DNA from: Massilia sp. Root351
Lineage (GTDB): Bacteria > Pseudomonadota > Gammaproteobacteria > Burkholderiales > Burkholderiaceae_D
DNA: 46,380 nt
Assembly (NCBI RefSeq): GCF_001425045.1
Contig: NZ_LMDJ01000032.1
Span: 288,230 to 334,609, forward strand
Direction of reading: 5' to 3'
Shown in pieces: positions 9,210-20,544 of the stretch. Within the stretch, counting starts at the first letter, position 1, and each line of letters begins with the position of its first letter. Below the pieces are notes generated by a model. That model was not told the DNA's origin. It saw only the letters and a program-made list of their open reading frames with translations, and did not search any database. A program made the position numbers and the translations under genes.

Positions 9210-9574
9210 GCCTCCAGCGGCGCGATCAGCTGGGCGATGCGGGCCTCGGTGATGGGCTTTTCCATGAAGCCGACGCCGATTTCGGCCGCGCGGTTGCGGG
9301 TAGCGCTTTGCACGTTCGCGGTCAGCAGCGAAATGTGGGCCAGTGGCAGCAGGGCGCGCAGCTGCTCGGCGGCGGCCAGGCCGCCCATGCCGGGCATATT
9401 GACGTCCATTAGCACCAGGGCAGGGGTGAAGCTGGCCACTTTCTGCAGCGCTTCTTCACCCGAGGCGGCTTCCTCGACGATCCAGTCGGCATGCATGCTG
9501 AGGATGTATTGGCGTGCCATCAGGCGCGAAACGCGGCTGTCGTCGACGATCAGTATCTGTTGGACGGACTCCAT
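9206..9574 (-). CDS. CheY-like single-domain response regulator
   Basis: A 122-residue stand-alone receiver domain. The acidic pocket is in ILIVDDS (Asp11, Asp12), the phosphoacceptor is Asp57 in VLMDVNMPGMGG, the switch Thr is in LLTAN (Thr85), and the conserved Lys is Lys106 in MEKPI. With no output domain it must act by protein contact. It is the first gene of the operon with the CheC-type phosphatase and the PAS-GGDEF protein. No cognate kinase is nearby. Confidence 0.93.
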   Translation of the reverse strand: MESVQQILIVDDSRVSRLMARQYILSMHADWIVEEAASGEEALQKVASFTPALVLMDVNMPGMGGLAAAEQLRALLPLAHISLLTANVQSATRNRAAEIGVGFMEKPITEARIAQLIAPLEA

Positions 9575-9699
9575 GAGCGATCCTGCGGGCTATTGTCTGG
9601 GATGCCATTTTCGCATACCGACCGGGGTTCTGCGAGTGTTGTCGGTGGCGATCCGCTAAAATAGCGGCAATCCGATCTTCCCTTCTTAATACTTTTACC

Positions 9700-10374
9700 A
9701 TGACCCAAGACGAACTGAAACAAGCAGTAGCCCGCGCCGCCATCGCCTACGTGGAAGGCGACATCATCGGCGTCGGCACCGGCTCGACCGCCAATTTCTT
9801 CATTGATGAGCTGGCCAAGATCAAGCACCAGATCAAGGGTACCGTTGCGTCCTCCGAGGCGACCGCCGCGCGGCTGGCCGGCCACGGCATTCCCGTGCTG
9901 GACCTGAACGACGTGGCCGAGATCGCCGTCTACATCGATGGCGCCGACGAGATCACCGAGCAGGGCGCCATGATCAAGGGCGGCGGCGCGGCGCTCACGC
10001 GCGAGAAGATTGTCGCGTCGGTATCGAAGAAGTTCGTCTGCATCGCCGACGGTTCCAAGCTGGTGGACGTGATGGGCAAGTTCCCGCTGCCGGTGGAAGT
10101 GCTGCCGATGGCGCGCAACGCCGTGGCGCGCCAGCTGGCCGCGCTGGGCGGCCAGCCCAAGCTGCGTGTCAAGCCGGGCAGCGACGAGGCTTTCGTCACT
10201 GACAATGGCGGCAACATCCTGGACGTGGCCGGCCTGGCGATTACCGATCCGAAAGGGCTGGAAGCGCAGATCAACCAGATCGTCGGCGTGATTGCCGTCG
10301 GCCTGTTCGCCGCACGCGGCGCCGACGTCTGCCTGCTGGGCACGCCGGACGGCGTGCGCACGCTGGCCTACTAA
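9700..10374 (+). CDS. rpiA: Ribose-5-phosphate isomerase A
   Basis: Interconverts ribose 5-phosphate and ribulose 5-phosphate in the non-oxidative pentose phosphate pathway. The 224-residue protein has the expected length and motifs: GVGTGSTANFFIDEL (phosphate loop), SSEATAARL, YIDGADEI with catalytic Asp residues, and KGGGAALTREKI with the catalytic Glu. A promoter-like TTGTCG...TAAAAT pair lies about 40-65 bp upstream. The lipoprotein gene follows after 21 bp and may be cotranscribed. Confidence 0.97.
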   Translation: MTQDELKQAVARAAIAYVEGDIIGVGTGSTANFFIDELAKIKHQIKGTVASSEATAARLAGHGIPVLDLNDVAEIAVYIDGADEITEQGAMIKGGGAALTREKIVASVSKKFVCIADGSKLVDVMGKFPLPVEVLPMARNAVARQLAALGGQPKLRVKPGSDEAFVTDNGGNILDVAGLAITDPKGLEAQINQIVGVIAVGLFAARGADVCLLGTPDGVRTLAY

Positions 10375-10395
10375 TTCTTCCCCCCCAGGACACTT

Positions 10396-10791
10396 ATGAA
10401 ACGCTTGCTGTTGCCGTTGCTGTTGCTGAACGTTGTGATGTTGAGTGCCTGTTCCTATCTGCCGTTCGGCAAGGACAAGGACCAGGAAGCGGAAGCGGCA
10501 CGCCGCGCGGCAACGGTGCGCAAGCCGGTGGTGTCCGAACTGGCCAGCGACGGCAGCAAGCGCGTCATGGCGGACGGGGTGGAGATCGAGAAGGTGGCGT
10601 TCCGGGCCGGCATGTCGTCGGCCACGGTGGAACGCATGGCCCGCAAGGCTGGCTGCGACGGCAACGGCGGCCCCGGTGCGGGGCTGGTGTCCGAACCCGG
10701 ACCGGTCGAGGTATACCGCATGGCCTGCGGCGACGGCAAGGCCTATCTTGCCAAGTGCGAACTGCGCCAGTGCAAGCCGTTGCAGCGATAA
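10396..10791 (+). CDS. Small lipoprotein, unknown function
   Basis: A 131-residue protein with a lipoprotein signal peptide: a basic start, a leucine-rich core and the lipobox LSAC with the lipidated Cys at residue 19. The mature part has an acidic and basic segment (KDKDQEAEAARR), then a compact domain with four cysteines (GCDGNGG, MACGDGK, KCELRQCKP) that may form disulfides in the periplasm. Its stop codon lies inside the first unit of an 11-bp tandem repeat that leads into a strong terminator. The family was not recognised. Confidence 0.8.
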   Translation: MKRLLLPLLLLNVVMLSACSYLPFGKDKDQEAEAARRAATVRKPVVSELASDGSKRVMADGVEIEKVAFRAGMSSATVERMARKAGCDGNGGPGAGLVSEPGPVEVYRMACGDGKAYLAKCELRQCKPLQR

Positions 10792-10814
10792 AGCAGCGAT
10801 AAAGCAGCGATAAA
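10782..10814 (+). repeat. Three perfect 11-bp tandem repeats
   Basis: GCAGCGATAAA occurs three times without a break (10782-10792, 10793-10803, 10804-10814). The first copy contains the lipoprotein stop codon TAA. An 11-bp unit shifts frame at each copy, and each repeat carries a TAA. Probably a slippage product. Confidence 0.9.
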
Positions 10815-10840
10815 AAAAGGCGCCATCGGCGCCTTTTTTT
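10812..10840. terminator. Bidirectional intrinsic terminator
   Basis: Seven A, GGCGCC, a 3-nt ATC loop, GGCGCC, then seven T. It is symmetrical and lies between the convergent lipoprotein and yggX genes, so it can serve both strands. The last T bases form part of the yggX stop codon (TTA on the plus strand at 10839-10841). Confidence 0.9.
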
Positions 10841-11111
10841 AGTCCGCCGGCGGCACGTAGCCGGCTGCGGCGTCGGCGCCGTCGCCGAAGAAGTGTTTCT
10901 CCATCTGCGTGGCCAGGTATTTGCGCGCGCGCTGGTCGGCCAGGTTCAGGCGGTTTTCGTTGACCAGCATGGTCTGGTGCTTGAGCCAGGCGGCCCACGC
11001 TTCTTTCGATACGGACAGGTAGATCTTCTTGCCCAGTTCACCCGGATACGGTGGGAAATCCAGGCCTTCGGCTTCCTTGTTCAGTTTGATGCAATGGACG
11101 GTGCGGGCCAT
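10839..11111 (-). CDS. yggX: Fe(2+)-trafficking protein YggX
   Basis: A 90-residue cytoplasmic protein of the YggX family, linked to iron handling and protection of Fe-S clusters from oxidation. It begins MARTVHCIKLNKEAEGLDFPPYPGELG with the conserved Cys7, and has KEAWAAWLKHQTMLVNENRLN and a C-terminal YLATQMEKHFFG, all typical. It lies 35 bp after argA on the same strand and is probably cotranscribed with it. Its stop codon overlaps the shared terminator. Confidence 0.96.
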   Translation of the reverse strand: MARTVHCIKLNKEAEGLDFPPYPGELGKKIYLSVSKEAWAAWLKHQTMLVNENRLNLADQRARKYLATQMEKHFFGDGADAAAGYVPPAD

Positions 11112-11146
11112 CTTTGGTGCTCCTAAATGCGGTGGTGAAAGCGTGA

Positions 11147-12457
11147 TTATAAGGTTTTAACCAGAACCTGGGATTTGCGCTGCCAGTTATACATGCGCTG
11201 GCGGTCCTTCGGCAGGGCGTCCACGGTGGCCGGCACGAAGCCGCGCTTGATGAACCAGTGCGCGGTGCGGGTGGTCAGCACGAACAGCTTGCTCAGGCCC
11301 AGCGCGCGGGCGCGGTTCTCCATGTGCTTGAGGATGCGTTCGCCGTCGCCCTGGGCTTGCACGTCGGGGTTGACGGTCAGGCATGCCATTTCGGCCATTT
11401 TTTGTTCCGGGAACGGATACAGCGCGGCGCAGCCGAAGATCACGCCGTCGTGTTCGATCACCGAGAACAGGTCGATTTCGCGTTCGATCAGCTCGCGGCC
11501 GCGCTTGACCAGCGTGCCGTCCGCTTCCAGCGGTTCGATCAGCTTGATGATGCCGCCCACGTCTTCAATCGTGGCCTGGCGCAGCGATTCGAGGTTCTCG
11601 TGCGAGATCATGGTGCCCACGCCATCGTGGGTGAACAGTTCCAGCAGCGCCGAGCCGTCCATGGCGAACGGCACGATGTGGGAGCGGTCCACGCCGTTGT
11701 TGCAGGCCTTGACGCAGTGCTTCAAGTAGAATGCGGTGGCGTCGGGCAGGAAACCGGCTTGCAGCACGGCTTCGGCCTGGTGCGAGGACAGTTCGCGGAT
11801 CTCGGTGCCGCCGGCGTCCGTCATCATGTCGGTTTCGGTGATGAAGATCAGCTTGTCGGCGTGCAGGGCGATGGCGGCGCTGCAGGCCACGTCTTCCATG
11901 GTCAGGTTGAAGGTTTCGCCGGTGGGCGAGAAGCCCAGCGGCGACAGCAGCACCAGGCCGTCCGAACCGAGGATGGAGTGGATGGTTTCGGCGTCCACCT
12001 TCCGCGTGATGCCGGTCAGCTCCAGGTCCACGCCGTCGATCACGCCGAGCGGGCGGGCGGTGATGAAGTTGCCGGAGATGATGCGGATGGCCGCGTTGGA
12101 CATCGGCGTGTTCGGCAAACCCTGGCTGAACGCGGCCTCGATGTCCAGGCGCAGCTCGCCGGCCGCTTCCTTGGCGCATTCCATGGCGGCGGTGTCGGTA
12201 ATCCGCACACCGTTGTGGAAACGGCCTTCCACGTTGCGCAGCGCGAGCTGCTCGGCCACTTGCGGGCGCGAGCCGTAGACCACGGTCACGTTGATGTCGA
12301 GTGCCTGCAGCAGCGACAAATCATGGGCCAGCACCGGCAGGGCGCCAGCCGATACGAGTTCGCCGGGGAAGGCGACCACGAAGGTCTTGCCGCGGAAAGC
12401 GTGGACGTAGGGCGCGACTGAGCGCAGCCATTGGACGAATTGGGTAGGATTTTCCAT
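11147..12457 (-). CDS. argA: Amino-acid N-acetyltransferase (N-acetylglutamate synthase)
   Basis: Acetylates glutamate with acetyl-CoA in the first step of arginine synthesis. From MENPTQFVQWLRSVAPYVHAFRG the protein has 436 residues, close to the classical ArgA length. It has an N-terminal amino-acid-kinase-like domain (about 1-285, with FVVAFPGELV and VVYGSRPQVAEQL), which in this family carries arginine feedback control, and a C-terminal GNAT domain (about 295-436, with MACLTVNPDVQAQGDGERILKHM). The start at 12457 is chosen because the reading frame upstream is low complexity and runs into hrpA; an ATG three codons earlier (12466) is an alternative. It is divergent from hrpA. Confidence 0.95.
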   Translation of the reverse strand: MENPTQFVQWLRSVAPYVHAFRGKTFVVAFPGELVSAGALPVLAHDLSLLQALDINVTVVYGSRPQVAEQLALRNVEGRFHNGVRITDTAAMECAKEAAGELRLDIEAAFSQGLPNTPMSNAAIRIISGNFITARPLGVIDGVDLELTGITRKVDAETIHSILGSDGLVLLSPLGFSPTGETFNLTMEDVACSAAIALHADKLIFITETDMMTDAGGTEIRELSSHQAEAVLQAGFLPDATAFYLKHCVKACNNGVDRSHIVPFAMDGSALLELFTHDGVGTMISHENLESLRQATIEDVGGIIKLIEPLEADGTLVKRGRELIEREIDLFSVIEHDGVIFGCAALYPFPEQKMAEMACLTVNPDVQAQGDGERILKHMENRARALGLSKLFVLTTRTAHWFIKRGFVPATVDALPKDRQRMYNWQRKSQVLVKTL

Positions 12458-12510
12458 TTGCCGCATTATAATTCGGTGCGCGGTTTTCGCGCCAAATACT
12501 AGTAAAAAAC

Positions 12511-16971
<4,461 letters not shown>

Positions 16972-17168
16972 GCGCCGGCATGGGTAAAGGGTGCGCGGCA
17001 GGGCGGCCAACGCAGTCCCACCTGCCGGCCACCCTGTCTTGTCCGCGCATGGCGGTTACTGCTGCATTCGGTGAGGAAGTTTAATCTGCGATCCCGTGCG
17101 CTGGCGCACCGATGGAGACCGCTCGCTCCGCTATATTGCACTGCAACATAGTGAATCAGGAGTGTCGC

Positions 17169-18392
17169 ATGGCCAAGCCCATCTTTGGCGCACGATTGCT
17201 GCGCAGCATTACCCGCGCGGGGAAGTCGCAGCAGAAATTAATGACCCAGCTGTTCGGCGTGCCCGCCGTGAAGGCCAAGCCGAAAGCCAAGGCGGCGAAG
17301 GTGGTGAAGGTGGCCAAGGTGGCCAAGGTGGCGGCGTTGGCCAAGCCCGCCGTCCCGGCGCGGCGCGGCGCCGCACCGTCCCGGCCCGCCGCGGCGCCCC
17401 GTGCCGCCCTGTCGGCGCCGGACGGCATGCCGATCCGCCAGCACGCGCGGCCGGACGTGTCCGTGCTGCCCGGCCGCTGGCTAGCATCGCACTATGCGGC
17501 AATGCCGCAACCCGGCCAGGTGCCGGCCCAGCCGATGAGTTACTGGCTGTATCTGCCGCACCAGGTTCCCCAGGCTGCCGTGCGCCATGGCTTGCCGCTG
17601 ATCGTCATGCTGCACGGCTGCCACCAGACTGCGACCCAGTTCGCCCAGGGTACGCGCATGAACCGGCTGGCCGAGCAGAAAGGCTATGCCGTGCTGTATC
17701 CGCAGCAGGCGGCCAGCACGCAGGCGCACCGCTGCTGGCGCTGGTATGACAAGTCTACGCAGGAAGGCGGCGGCGACACCGCGCTGATCGCCGCCGTGAT
17801 CGGCAAGGTCTGCAGCGACTACCCCATCGACCGCAAGCGCATCTACGTGTGCGGCATTTCCGCCGGGGCTGGCATGGCCAACATCCTGGCGCTGAACCAT
17901 CCGGAATTGATCGCCGCAGTCGGGCTGCATTCGGGGCCGGCCTACGGCGGCGGGCACAGTACCGTCGGCGCCTTGAGCGTGATGCAGCACGGCGCCGGCC
18001 TGCAGGCCTCCGCCGCGATCCGGCAGGTGCTGCTGCGGCGGCCCGGCTTCCCGCTCATGCCCACCATCCTGATCCAGGGCGAGGGCGACAAGATCGTGCG
18101 TCCCGTCAACCAGGCGCAGCTGGTGCAGCAAAGCCTGCTGCTGAACCGGCTGCCGGCGGGGACCGAGGTGACAGTGGTGGAGCGCGCGCGGCGCGGCCAC
18201 ACGCGCAACGCGCACGAGATACGCGACTACAGCGCGAAGGGGAGGGTGCTGCTGCGCGTGGCGCGCATCGCCGACCTGGAGCACGCCTGGAGCGGCGGCG
18301 ATCCGGCGCTGTCCTTCAACGCCAAGGCTGGCCCGGACGCCAGCAAGATGATGCTGGACTTCTTCGCCAAGCACCGGCGCGTGGTCTCATGA
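17169..18392 (+). CDS. PHB depolymerase-family esterase with lysine/alanine-rich N-terminal segment
   Basis: A 407-residue alpha/beta hydrolase of the PHB depolymerase/feruloyl esterase group (COG3509 type). The oxyanion region is LPLIVMLHGCHQTATQFAQGTRMN and the nucleophile is Ser231 in CGISAGAGMANILA. HTRNAHEIRDY and LEHAWSGGDP, near the end, carry the likely catalytic His region. No signal peptide is evident. Instead residues 34-60 form a repeat of KAKPKAKAAKVVKVAKVAKV type, like the basic tails of phasins or histone-like proteins. The start at 17169 is set by AGGAG 6 bp upstream. It may be an intracellular esterase or PHB depolymerase; the substrate is not known. Confidence 0.88.
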   Translation: MAKPIFGARLLRSITRAGKSQQKLMTQLFGVPAVKAKPKAKAAKVVKVAKVAKVAALAKPAVPARRGAAPSRPAAAPRAALSAPDGMPIRQHARPDVSVLPGRWLASHYAAMPQPGQVPAQPMSYWLYLPHQVPQAAVRHGLPLIVMLHGCHQTATQFAQGTRMNRLAEQKGYAVLYPQQAASTQAHRCWRWYDKSTQEGGGDTALIAAVIGKVCSDYPIDRKRIYVCGISAGAGMANILALNHPELIAAVGLHSGPAYGGGHSTVGALSVMQHGAGLQASAAIRQVLLRRPGFPLMPTILIQGEGDKIVRPVNQAQLVQQSLLLNRLPAGTEVTVVERARRGHTRNAHEIRDYSAKGRVLLRVARIADLEHAWSGGDPALSFNAKAGPDASKMMLDFFAKHRRVVS

Positions 18393-18407
18393 GCGCGCCG
18401 GCCCGGC

Positions 18408-18605
18408 TTATTCCGCCGCCGGCTCGCTGCCGCCGCCGTTGCCATCGTCCTTGAGCTTCACGCCCCGGCGCGCCAGGCCCTCGCGCAGCAGGAATTCGAT
18501 TTCCGCATTCACGCTGCGCAGGTCGCGCGCCGCCAGGCGCTGGATTTCGTCCCACAGCGCCGGATCGATCCGCAAGGGGTAGGCTTTTTTACCTGGGCTT
18601 GCCAT
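18408..18605 (-). CDS. Arc-type ribbon-helix-helix DNA-binding protein
   Basis: A 65-residue protein beginning MASPGKKAYPLRIDPALWDEIQRLAARDLRSVNAEIEFLLREGL, the beta strand and two helices of the Arc/MetJ ribbon-helix-helix fold. A Gly/Asp/Glu tail follows. It probably binds palindromic DNA as a dimer. It starts 12 bp after the SPFH gene and is cotranscribed with it. The perfect palindrome over the SPFH promoter is an obvious candidate operator. Antitoxins share this fold but no toxin gene is adjacent. Confidence 0.85.
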   Translation of the reverse strand: MASPGKKAYPLRIDPALWDEIQRLAARDLRSVNAEIEFLLREGLARRGVKLKDDGNGGGSEPAAE

Positions 18606-18617
18606 GCTGTTCTGCCG

Positions 18618-19493
18618 CTAGTTGTACAGGGTGCCCGTGTTGATGATGGGCTGGGTTTCCTTGTCCGAGCACAGCACCACCAGCAGGTTGCTCACCATGG
18701 CTGCCTTGCGCTCGGCATCGAGCTCCACGATATCGCGTTCGGCCAGGCCCTTCAGCGCGGCCTCCACCATGCTCACGGCGCCGTGCACGATCTTGGCGCG
18801 GGCGCTGATGATGGCTTCGGCCTGCTGGCGGCGCAGCATCACCTGCGCGATTTCGGCGGCATAGGCCAGGTGCGTCAGCTTGGCGTCCAGTACCTCGACG
18901 CCGGCCGCGTCGAAGCGCGCCTGCAGCTCCACCTTCAGCGCTTCGGCCACCACGTCCATGCCGGCGCGCAGCGTGGTCTCGCCGTTCGGCAAGTCCTCGC
19001 CCTCGTCGTAGGCGTACTGCGAAGCCAGGTGGCGCAAGGCCGCTTCGGCCTGGATCGACACATAGCGCTCGAAATCATCCACCTCGAACACCGCCTGGGC
19101 CGTATCGCGCACGCGCCAGACGATGGCGGCGCTGATCTCGACCGGGTTGCCGCGCTTGTCGTTGACCTTCAGCGTGGGCGCGTTGAAATTGCGGGCGCGC
19201 ACCGACAGCTTGCGCTTGATGTACAGCGGGAATGCCCAGCGCAGGCCTTCGCTGCGGTCGGTGCCGATGTACTTGCCGAACAGCGTGAGGATGGCGCTTT
19301 CATTCGGCTGCAGCATGTACAGCCCGGCAAAGCTCACCAGGCCAAGCAGGGCGGCGATGATGCACAGGACCGGGTGCAGGCCGCCCCGCACGCCGAGCCC
19401 GGCCAGTGCGATCAGCGCCAGGGCGGCCACCGCCGCCGTATAGCCGCTGACCGAGGAAAACGCCGTTTCGCGGCGAATATGTGCTGCATTCAT
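18618..19493 (-). CDS. SPFH (band 7/flotillin-like) domain membrane protein
   Basis: A 291-residue membrane protein. Two hydrophobic segments lie near the N terminus (about 18-36 and 42-62). An SPFH/band 7 domain follows (about 63-230, with LQPNESAILTLFGKYIGTDRSEGLRWAFP) and then a helical tail (YAAEIAQVMLRRQQAEAIISARAKIVHGAVSMVEAAL) like that of stomatin and prohibitin relatives that form membrane rings. Its role is probably scaffolding or stress response at the membrane. It heads a two-gene operon with an RHH regulator. GGGAG precedes the ATG. The family is firm; the cellular role is unknown. Confidence 0.92.
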   Translation of the reverse strand: MNAAHIRRETAFSSVSGYTAAVAALALIALAGLGVRGGLHPVLCIIAALLGLVSFAGLYMLQPNESAILTLFGKYIGTDRSEGLRWAFPLYIKRKLSVRARNFNAPTLKVNDKRGNPVEISAAIVWRVRDTAQAVFEVDDFERYVSIQAEAALRHLASQYAYDEGEDLPNGETTLRAGMDVVAEALKVELQARFDAAGVEVLDAKLTHLAYAAEIAQVMLRRQQAEAIISARAKIVHGAVSMVEAALKGLAERDIVELDAERKAAMVSNLLVVLCSDKETQPIINTGTLYN

Positions 19494-19520
19494 GCTGGAC
19501 TCCCTGTTGGTTGTGACATC

Positions 19521-19560
19521 AAAGTGATATCACTTTAGGATCACTTCGAGTTGGAGTCAA
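19521..19560 (-). promoter_or_regulatory. SPFH-RHH operon promoter with palindromic operator
   Basis: On the minus strand TTGACT (19560-19555) and TAAAGT (19537-19532) are spaced by 17 bp. AAAGTGATATCACTTT (19521-19536) is a perfect 16-bp palindrome overlapping the -10. An extra half-site AAGTGAT lies in the spacer and a TGATGTCAC half-site lies just downstream. This layout suits repression by a dimeric regulator, most simply the operon's own RHH protein. Confidence 0.65.
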
Positions 19561-19659
19561 GAAATTTATCAAATAAGCATCCAGATTGTTTCGAATGCCG
19601 GCTTGCGCGGGCCGGGATATGACGCAGGGCAGGAGGTTCGGAAGCAATCATGGCACCCA

Positions 19660-19795
19660 ATGTCTATTGCGTACGGCGGCTACGCTGTAGCAAGCGCTGC
19701 TGGAATTTAACAAGGTGGCGGACGCCGATAGTGTGCTGTTCGATGCGAGGCAGTTGGCCGCCAAGCTGCAGGAGGTGTTTGATGCCGCGGCTTGA
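19660..19795 (+). pseudogene. Frameshifted remnant of a small gene, unknown family
   Basis: Two coding-like segments in different frames join into one plausible short protein. ATG at 19660 reads MSIAYGGYAVASA, and after a shift at about 19697 the frame continues LLEFNKVADADSVLFDARQ and ends AAKLQEVFDAAA at a TGA (19793-19795). The shift is explained by loss of one GC pair in an AGCGCGCTG run. Joined length is about 45 residues. No family recognised. It lies in a 421-bp gap (19494-19914) between divergently placed cargo that otherwise holds only the SPFH promoter at its left end and unrecognised sequence from 19796 to 19914. Confidence 0.35.
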
Positions 19796-19914
19796 ACTTA
19801 TGGCGGCTCTTCATCCACTGCCATCACATTGAGAATGGCTTGGTGCGCCACTTTATCCGTGCAAAAGGTGACAGTGTTCGCACGGTCGGCAAATGGCCAG
19901 GTCCTGCTGCGATG

Positions 19915-20535
19915 TTATTCGGGGGCTATGCGCACGCACTGCATTTCCTTGGCGCCGTAACCCCAGCGGATGGTGGCGTTGCCCTGGTGTTCCCATAGCA
20001 TCTCGTTGCGGCCTTCGTATCTGGCGCCGGAGGCGGCGGGCTGCTGGAACATGACGGAAACGGCGCCGCCGCGTTCGGCGATCAGCGTTGCCGGCTCGGT
20101 TCGGTAGTAGGTGGCGCGCACTGCGTCGGCGGGCATGCCGTCGCAGACGTAGCTGACCGGGCCGTTGCCGGGCGCCAGGCGGTAGCGCGCCTGCAGCTCG
20201 GCGTTGCGGCGCCGGTAGGACTGTTCGGCGCAGGCGCGCGCGTCGGCCTCTTTGCGGCATTCTTCCAGCCCCTTGATCCAGCCGCGCTGTTCCGCCTGGA
20301 GCAGCGGCGGGCGTTCGCCGGCGGCAGCCTTCAGCGCGGCGCCGTAGGTCTGGCCCAGCGCGCGGTCCAGCTTGGCCAGCGCGGGGTCGCGGCAGACCCT
20401 GCCGGCGATGGTGCCGGGTTGCGCTTTGCTGCAGTCGAAGGAGGTCTGCGCTGCCGCCTGCAAGCAAGCGAGCAGGCTCGCCGCCAGCAGGCTTGCTTGC
20501 AGGCGCCAGGCGCTGCGTCGACGATGCGGATCCAT
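19915..20535 (-). CDS. Probable lysozyme inhibitor with LprI-like and MliC-like domains
   Basis: A 206-residue exported protein. The N terminus is basic and then hydrophobic (LQASLLAASLLACLQAAAQT); it may be cut after AAA or lipidated at the Cys in LLAC. The first domain (about 34-122) resembles LprI/DUF1311: FDCSKAQPGTIAGRVCRDPALAKLDRALGQ, QRGWIKGLEECR and ACAEQSY, with conserved Cys pairs. The second (about 133-204) resembles MliC/PliC: VSYVCDGMP, PAASGARYEG, LWEHQGNATIRWG and a final Cys. Both families inhibit host or competitor lysozymes in the periplasm. It lies 9 bp after the antiporter gene. Domain calls are by eye. Confidence 0.75.
   Translation of the reverse strand: MDPHRRRSAWRLQASLLAASLLACLQAAAQTSFDCSKAQPGTIAGRVCRDPALAKLDRALGQTYGAALKAAAGERPPLLQAEQRGWIKGLEECRKEADARACAEQSYRRRNAELQARYRLAPGNGPVSYVCDGMPADAVRATYYRTEPATLIAERGGAVSVMFQQPAASGARYEGRNEMLWEHQGNATIRWGYGAKEMQCVRIAPE
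20456..20504. repeat. Nested inverted repeat inside a signal-peptide coding region
   Basis: GCCTGCAAGCAAGC (20456-20469) and its exact complement GCTTGCTTGCAGGC (20491-20504) enclose an inner hairpin GCGAGC-AG-GCTCGC (20468-20481). The structure lies in the start of the lysozyme-inhibitor gene, in the part coding for the hydrophobic signal core. Confidence 0.75.
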
Positions 20536-20544
20536 ATTCGGCTC

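Noticed and set aside
19792..19998. 68-codon plus-strand frame starting with TTG
   Set aside because: It overlaps the end of the lysozyme inhibitor gene, has no ribosome-binding site and no recognisable family.
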